Assembly (NCBI RefSeq): GCF_027887165.1
Contig: NC_077234.1
Span: 250,452,158-250,516,157, forward strand
DNA: 64,000 nt
Direction: 5' to 3'
DNA from: Monodelphis domestica
Taxonomy: Eukaryota > Chordata > Mammalia > Didelphimorphia > Didelphidae
The notes under the pieces were generated by a model. The model had not been told where the DNA came from, ran no database searches, and saw nothing but the letters and a program-made list of their open reading frames with translations. The translations under genes were made by a program, and so were the position numbers. Below are positions 60,293-64,000 of this stretch, in pieces. How positions within the stretch are numbered: the stretch's first letter is position 1; each line of letters opens with the position of its first letter.

Positions 60293-60448
60293 TTTTTTAT
60301 TTTTCTTATTTTTTTTAAAAAAACCCTTACCTTCTGTTATAGAATCAATACTGTGTTTTGGTTCCAAGGCAGAAGAGCAGTAAAGGCTAGGCAATGGGGG
60401 TCAAGTGACTTGCCCAGGGTCACACAGCTAGGAAGTGTCTGAGGACAA
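60293..60448 (-). mobile_element. MAR1-type SINE, 5'-truncated, with TSD
   Basis: Minus-strand MAR1: on the plus strand it begins with a T-rich tail and 'aaacccttaccttctgttat', and ends at 'cacacagctaggaagtgtct'. It is flanked by a 14-base target-site duplication GGTCCTGGTTTTTA at 60279-60292 and 60449-60462. Inserted within the endonuclease part of L1-F, so it is younger than L1-F. Confidence 0.93.
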
Positions 60449-61368
60449 GGTCCTGGTTTTTAATACTTTCTTCTACTCATTTTCTTCTGAGGTGTGAATT
60501 CATCCCATTACAGTCAATGTCATAGTTACTATTGTGCATTCCTATCTACTCTGTTCCTCCTCAGTGTTTGTCCCCCTTCTTCCTTTATTTCTGTTGTATC
60601 CCTATTCAGATGTGCAATTTCCTTTGGTCTCTACCTCTCCTATTCAAATCCCTTCCCCCAAATACTGCCCCATTCTCTCCTCTTGCCCTTCTAGTTCCAA
60701 ATTGGCTCAGCTTTCCAAAAGACATTCATTCCCTCAGTCCCACAGGGAGACCCCCAGTTTCTTATTCTTTCCCCCATCCATCCTTTAAATTTTCCCAAAA
60801 TCTCTTCCTTATATCCCAGCTGTAAATCCTACTTTTTCATTCTCTTATCCGTTCACCTTATCCTTGTACCTCTTAATATGTACTCACATATAGGTATCCC
60901 TCACTTCCATCTCTTTCCTTATCCCCTTGTCCTTTTTTCTCTTAACCCACCTTTCCTTCTCTTATACCCTCAGTCAGTTCCCTAAAAGGATTTTCAGTAT
61001 CCTCCTCATCCTATCCCTCTTTCCTCCCATTTCTCTGTATGTTAAGAAAAATTAACCTTTCTAATTGCGTATCTTGTTCTCTCTTTATCCCAAGTCTGCT
61101 GAAAATTAATTTTTAGCACTTCCAGCCCTTCACCCCCTTGTTCCTTTCTACAGGGCAGTTCCTCCATTCATTCCTCCTCCACATAAGATAGTCAGTTCAC
61201 CCTATCTCCTGGTTTATTCCACTACTCTTCCACCATATTCCATTCCCTTAACCTCTTCCATCTATACGTGCCCCTTCAAAATATCAAGACAATGATGCCA
61301 TACTTAGGGGCCATAGATGACATTTTCCCATATCAGATTCAAACAATGTGTCTTTTTGTATTGTTTAG

Positions 61369-61927
61369 GAGGGGTGTATGGGGTGCTCAGGGAGGAGTAA
61401 TATCTTTGGTATGGAGGGCTTGTCGTGCCCTCCTAGGGCAGCTCTCCAGCCTCTGACCCTCACCTGACACCCAGCTCTCACGTGTGGCTCCCAGTAGCTG
61501 CTAGCAGCGGCCACACCCCAGGCAACGGCTTTGACAAGCTGGCTAAACCTTGTGAGGGTAGCCATGGGGTCTTCGTTGACCCCTGGTGAACCAGGGCTTT
61601 GCTCACCCAACATGTGAAGACTGCTTTGGCGGAACAGATGGAAGAAACTAACAAGAAGGTTCAACGGCTGAGAGGGCGATGCAGCAAAGCACTGTGGAGT
61701 GCTCAGGGTGTGTTGGAGCACAAAAGACAACACGGCCATCCAATGCATCTGAGGAAGTCTCCAGATGTAATGACTTTTCGTGCCACTGGACCCAGGCTTA
61801 CAATGCCGAGAGAGTGGGACTGTCTTTGTGCATCGACTCTTCCACTTAAATCTTCACTCACAAGTGTCTTTGTGCACAAAAACACACAAAGACAATCGTC
61901 ATCCTTGGTTACCAAGAGACTACTACT
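61369..61927 (+). mobile_element. (ACT)n-tailed non-LTR/SINE-like element, copy 2, with TSD
   Basis: 559 bases flanked by an 11-base target-site duplication GTATTGTTTAG (61358-61368 and 61928-61938). It matches, inverted, copy 1 at 14201-14717 at about 8% difference over the 300 bases compared. The 3' end is 'agagactactact'. The duplication and the short trinucleotide tail indicate target-primed reverse transcription by a non-L1 machinery such as an RTE-clade LINE. A ~99-codon open stretch starts at 61599 with TTG; 'EETNKKVQRLRG' is shared with copy 1. It is younger than L1-F. Confidence 0.88.
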
Positions 61928-63180
61928 GTATTGTTTAGAATTAGTTTTCATTACCTTTGTATGTTTCTTATAGATAAAATTTTCTGTTGAGGGCTGAATT
62001 TTTCTTCAGGTATAGTTGAAACTCCTTTAGTTCATTAAATATCCATTTCCCCCTTTTATAGCAATGCTCATTTTTGCTGGATATGCTCTTCTTGGGTCTA
62101 AGTCCAGTTATTTTGCTCTGTGAAATGCTGTGTTCCATGTCCTGTATTCTTTTAATGTTGTAGCTGCTATATCTTGTGTTACTCTGACAGCAGCTCCACA
62201 GTATTTAAATTTTCTCCCTTGTTGCTTTTGTATTTTCTCCTTATCCTGGGAGCTATGAAACTTAACAATGATGTTCCTGTATATTTTCATCTTTGAATCT
62301 GTGATGTGGTGATCAGTGAATTCTTTCAATTTCTATTTTCTCCTCTGATTCTAGAATTTCTGGGGAGTTTTCCTTGATAATTTCTTGGAGTATGGTTTCT
62401 AATTTTTTTATTGTAACTTTTCATGAATCCAACTATCCTTATGTTGTCTTTTCTTGATCTATTTTCAAGGTTACTTGTTTTGTGATGAGATGTTTTATAT
62501 TTATTATTATTATATTTATATTATTTTCTATTATTTCATTCTTTTGTCTTACAAAATCATTAGCTTCCTTTTGTCCAATTCTAGTTCTTAATAGAGTATT
62601 TTTCTCTGTGAGTTTCTAGATCTCTTTTTCCATTTGGGTGATTATTCCTTCATAATGTTCTTGATTTTCTTGCATTATGCTTATTTTTTCCCAATTTTTC
62701 CTCCACTTGTCTTATTTGGTTTTTGAGGTCTTTTTAAATCTCTTCTGAAAGCTCTTTTTGAGCTTGTGGCTATTGTATTTCTTTGCTGTTTTGGAAGTAG
62801 GTATTTTTACTTCATTGTCTTGAGTTTGAGCCAAAGTCTTCTCAGTTCCTAAAGTAGTCATCAATAGTTGTGTTCTTTCATACTTACTTGTTCCTTTTAA
62901 CTAATTACTTAATTACTGTCTTAATTACTTTTTTCAGGAGGTCAAAGGTTCCAATTGTGTTGATAAATATTAACTCATGTTTCAGGACTTTGTGTATCTT
63001 TGTGTGTTTATTTTTCCCCTGGGTCCTATTTAGTTATTGAAATTTTTATAGTCCATAATCAGATGTACTTCTAGTCCCTGCTCAAACTCTAGTCTATGAT
63101 TAACCTCAGGTGCTCCAACCAAAGCCTTAGAGTAGTTCTATGACTGCAACTGTAAACAGCCAGCCTGCCTGCCCCTATAG

Positions 63181-63624
63181 CAGTGATGGCAAACCTATGG
63201 CATGGGTGCCAAAGATGGCATGCAGAGCACTCTCTGTGGGCGTGCAGCTAGCCTTCCCACCCCTCAGAGTTCATTACCAGAAAGGCAGAGGGACTTGAGC
63301 AGAGCTGCTCCCCTTCTCCTCTTTACCATGCCTGATGACATTTTTTTACATCCCCCAACCCTCTGCCCAGCAGCCCAATGGGGGTGCACAGGAGGTAAAG
63401 TGCATGGCTCACAGACTACAAAGCTGGAGAGGAGCAGAGCACTCAGGCCACTCCCCTCCCCCTCTCTATACTTTCTGAGTACATCCCTCTCTTCACTTCT
63501 CCCTCTACCCAGGAGCCCAATTGCAGTGCTTTTTCCCTCTCCTGTGTGGGGTAAGGTGTAGGCAAGTGTGTGGGGTTGGGGAGTGAGGCCTAGCTCTCCA
63601 TCTCTACAATGTTTGCTGTCATTG
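63181..63624. mobile_element. Non-autonomous hAT element, complete, with 8-bp TSD
   Basis: 444 bases flanked by the 8-base target-site duplication CCCTATAG (63173-63180 and 63625-63632), the length produced by hAT transposases. The ends are imperfect inverted repeats: CAGTGATGGCAAACCTATGG on the left, and the complement of the right end reads CAATGACAGCAAACATTGTA. There is no transposase frame, so it was moved in trans by an autonomous relative. The left end resembles marsupial Charlie-type elements ('cagtggtggcgaacc'). It lies in the L1-F 5' UTR and is younger than L1-F. Confidence 0.92.
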
Positions 63625-64000
63625 CCCTATAGTAACAACCAGAGGCTCTACTTTCCTTGGAGTGGAGCTGATGAGGCCCCAGTCCCACAGCAAACAGACT
63701 CAGCAGTGCACATCTTCCTCACTCCTTTTCCACCATCATAGCCCCAGAGAGAACAGATAGAACCATGCTTCTCAGGTCTTCAAAGTCCCCTCTTTGCAAA
63801 GAGGCTCATGTTTCTGCCTTTAGGGCCTGGTGCCTGTTGACTCTGAGGTATCCACTCCTTCAATCACTAGCCATGGGACATCTGGGGTCTCAAAGCAGTA
63901 GCAGGCAAGGCTACTCCAAGGGCTCTATATCTGAATTCAAGTTCCAGGCTTCCTTGGTTCAACACAAAGGTGAGATTGTTATTTCTGTCTTCAGGGGCTG

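Larger units (their letters stand above)
59975..64000 (-). mobile_element. L1-F: L1 5' two-thirds, split by three insertions
   Basis: From left to right on the plus strand the element runs backwards: ORF2 endonuclease part (59975 to about 60545; complement of the L1-A 7935-8300 words), pyrimidine-rich inter-ORF spacer (about 60545-61357), ORF1 (about 61939-62850; minus-strand reading shows 'KYCGAAVRVTQDIAATTLKE', complement of 62167-62226) and a GC-rich 5' UTR (about 62850 to beyond 64000). A MAR1 SINE, an (ACT)n-tailed element and a hAT element have each inserted into it. The 3' part of ORF2 is missing and the frames are broken. The window ends within the 5' UTR. Confidence 0.85.

Overview
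This window is AT-rich mammalian DNA with the repeat content of a marsupial. Short tRNA-derived CORE-SINEs of the MON1/WSINE type and of the MAR1 type are both present, together with THER1/MIR-like SINEs, L2-like 3' ends, hAT miniature elements and long marsupial-type L1 elements. I cannot settle the species (opossum or Australian marsupial). I found no convincing host protein-coding gene, tRNA or rRNA gene; it reads as intergenic or deep intronic sequence. Every open frame over about 100 codons is a decayed transposon frame, a translated microsatellite, or a chance frame without an ATG start.

Layout: 1-5.65 kb holds old repeats, including a local pair of similar ~430-bp direct repeats (1.2 and 2.63 kb). 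5.65-15.4 kb is a head-to-tail run of three plus-strand L1s: a nearly full-length dead copy (L1-A), a copy of only the L1 3' end abutting its poly(A) tail (L1-B), and the 5' half of another (L1-C), which is split by a 0.52-kb element. 15.4-41.9 kb is mixed: low-copy sequence, CORE-SINEs, MIRs, four fragments of one old unclassified repeat family, two related LTR-like elements (one carrying a long GA microsatellite), and a minus-strand L1 3' half at 21-22.2 kb. 41.9-56 kb is dominated by minus-strand L1 material: a 3' fragment, a tiny insertion with target-site duplication, a ~5-kb copy with an internal deletion and an insertion, and a HAL1-like copy lacking ORF2. It also holds one plus-strand L1 5' fragment (43.4-44.3 kb). 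56.7-57.1 kb is a compound GAAA/GGAA microsatellite. It is followed by the only CpG-retaining, apparently low-copy segment (57.6-58.3 kb). 59.97-64 kb is a minus-strand L1 (ORF2 endonuclease part, inter-ORF spacer, ORF1, 5' UTR) interrupted by three other transposons, each with recognisable target-site duplications.

There is no operon-like or pathway organisation. The interesting content is transposon biology: a paired 0.52-0.56-kb element with an (ACT)n-type tail, the long purine-rich spacer between L1 ORF1 and ORF2, a clean nested-insertion record, and several templated or tandem rearrangements. Family names are from recognition of sequence patterns, not from a database search. Boundaries are by eye and usually good to 10-30 bases; they are exact only where a target-site duplication is stated.
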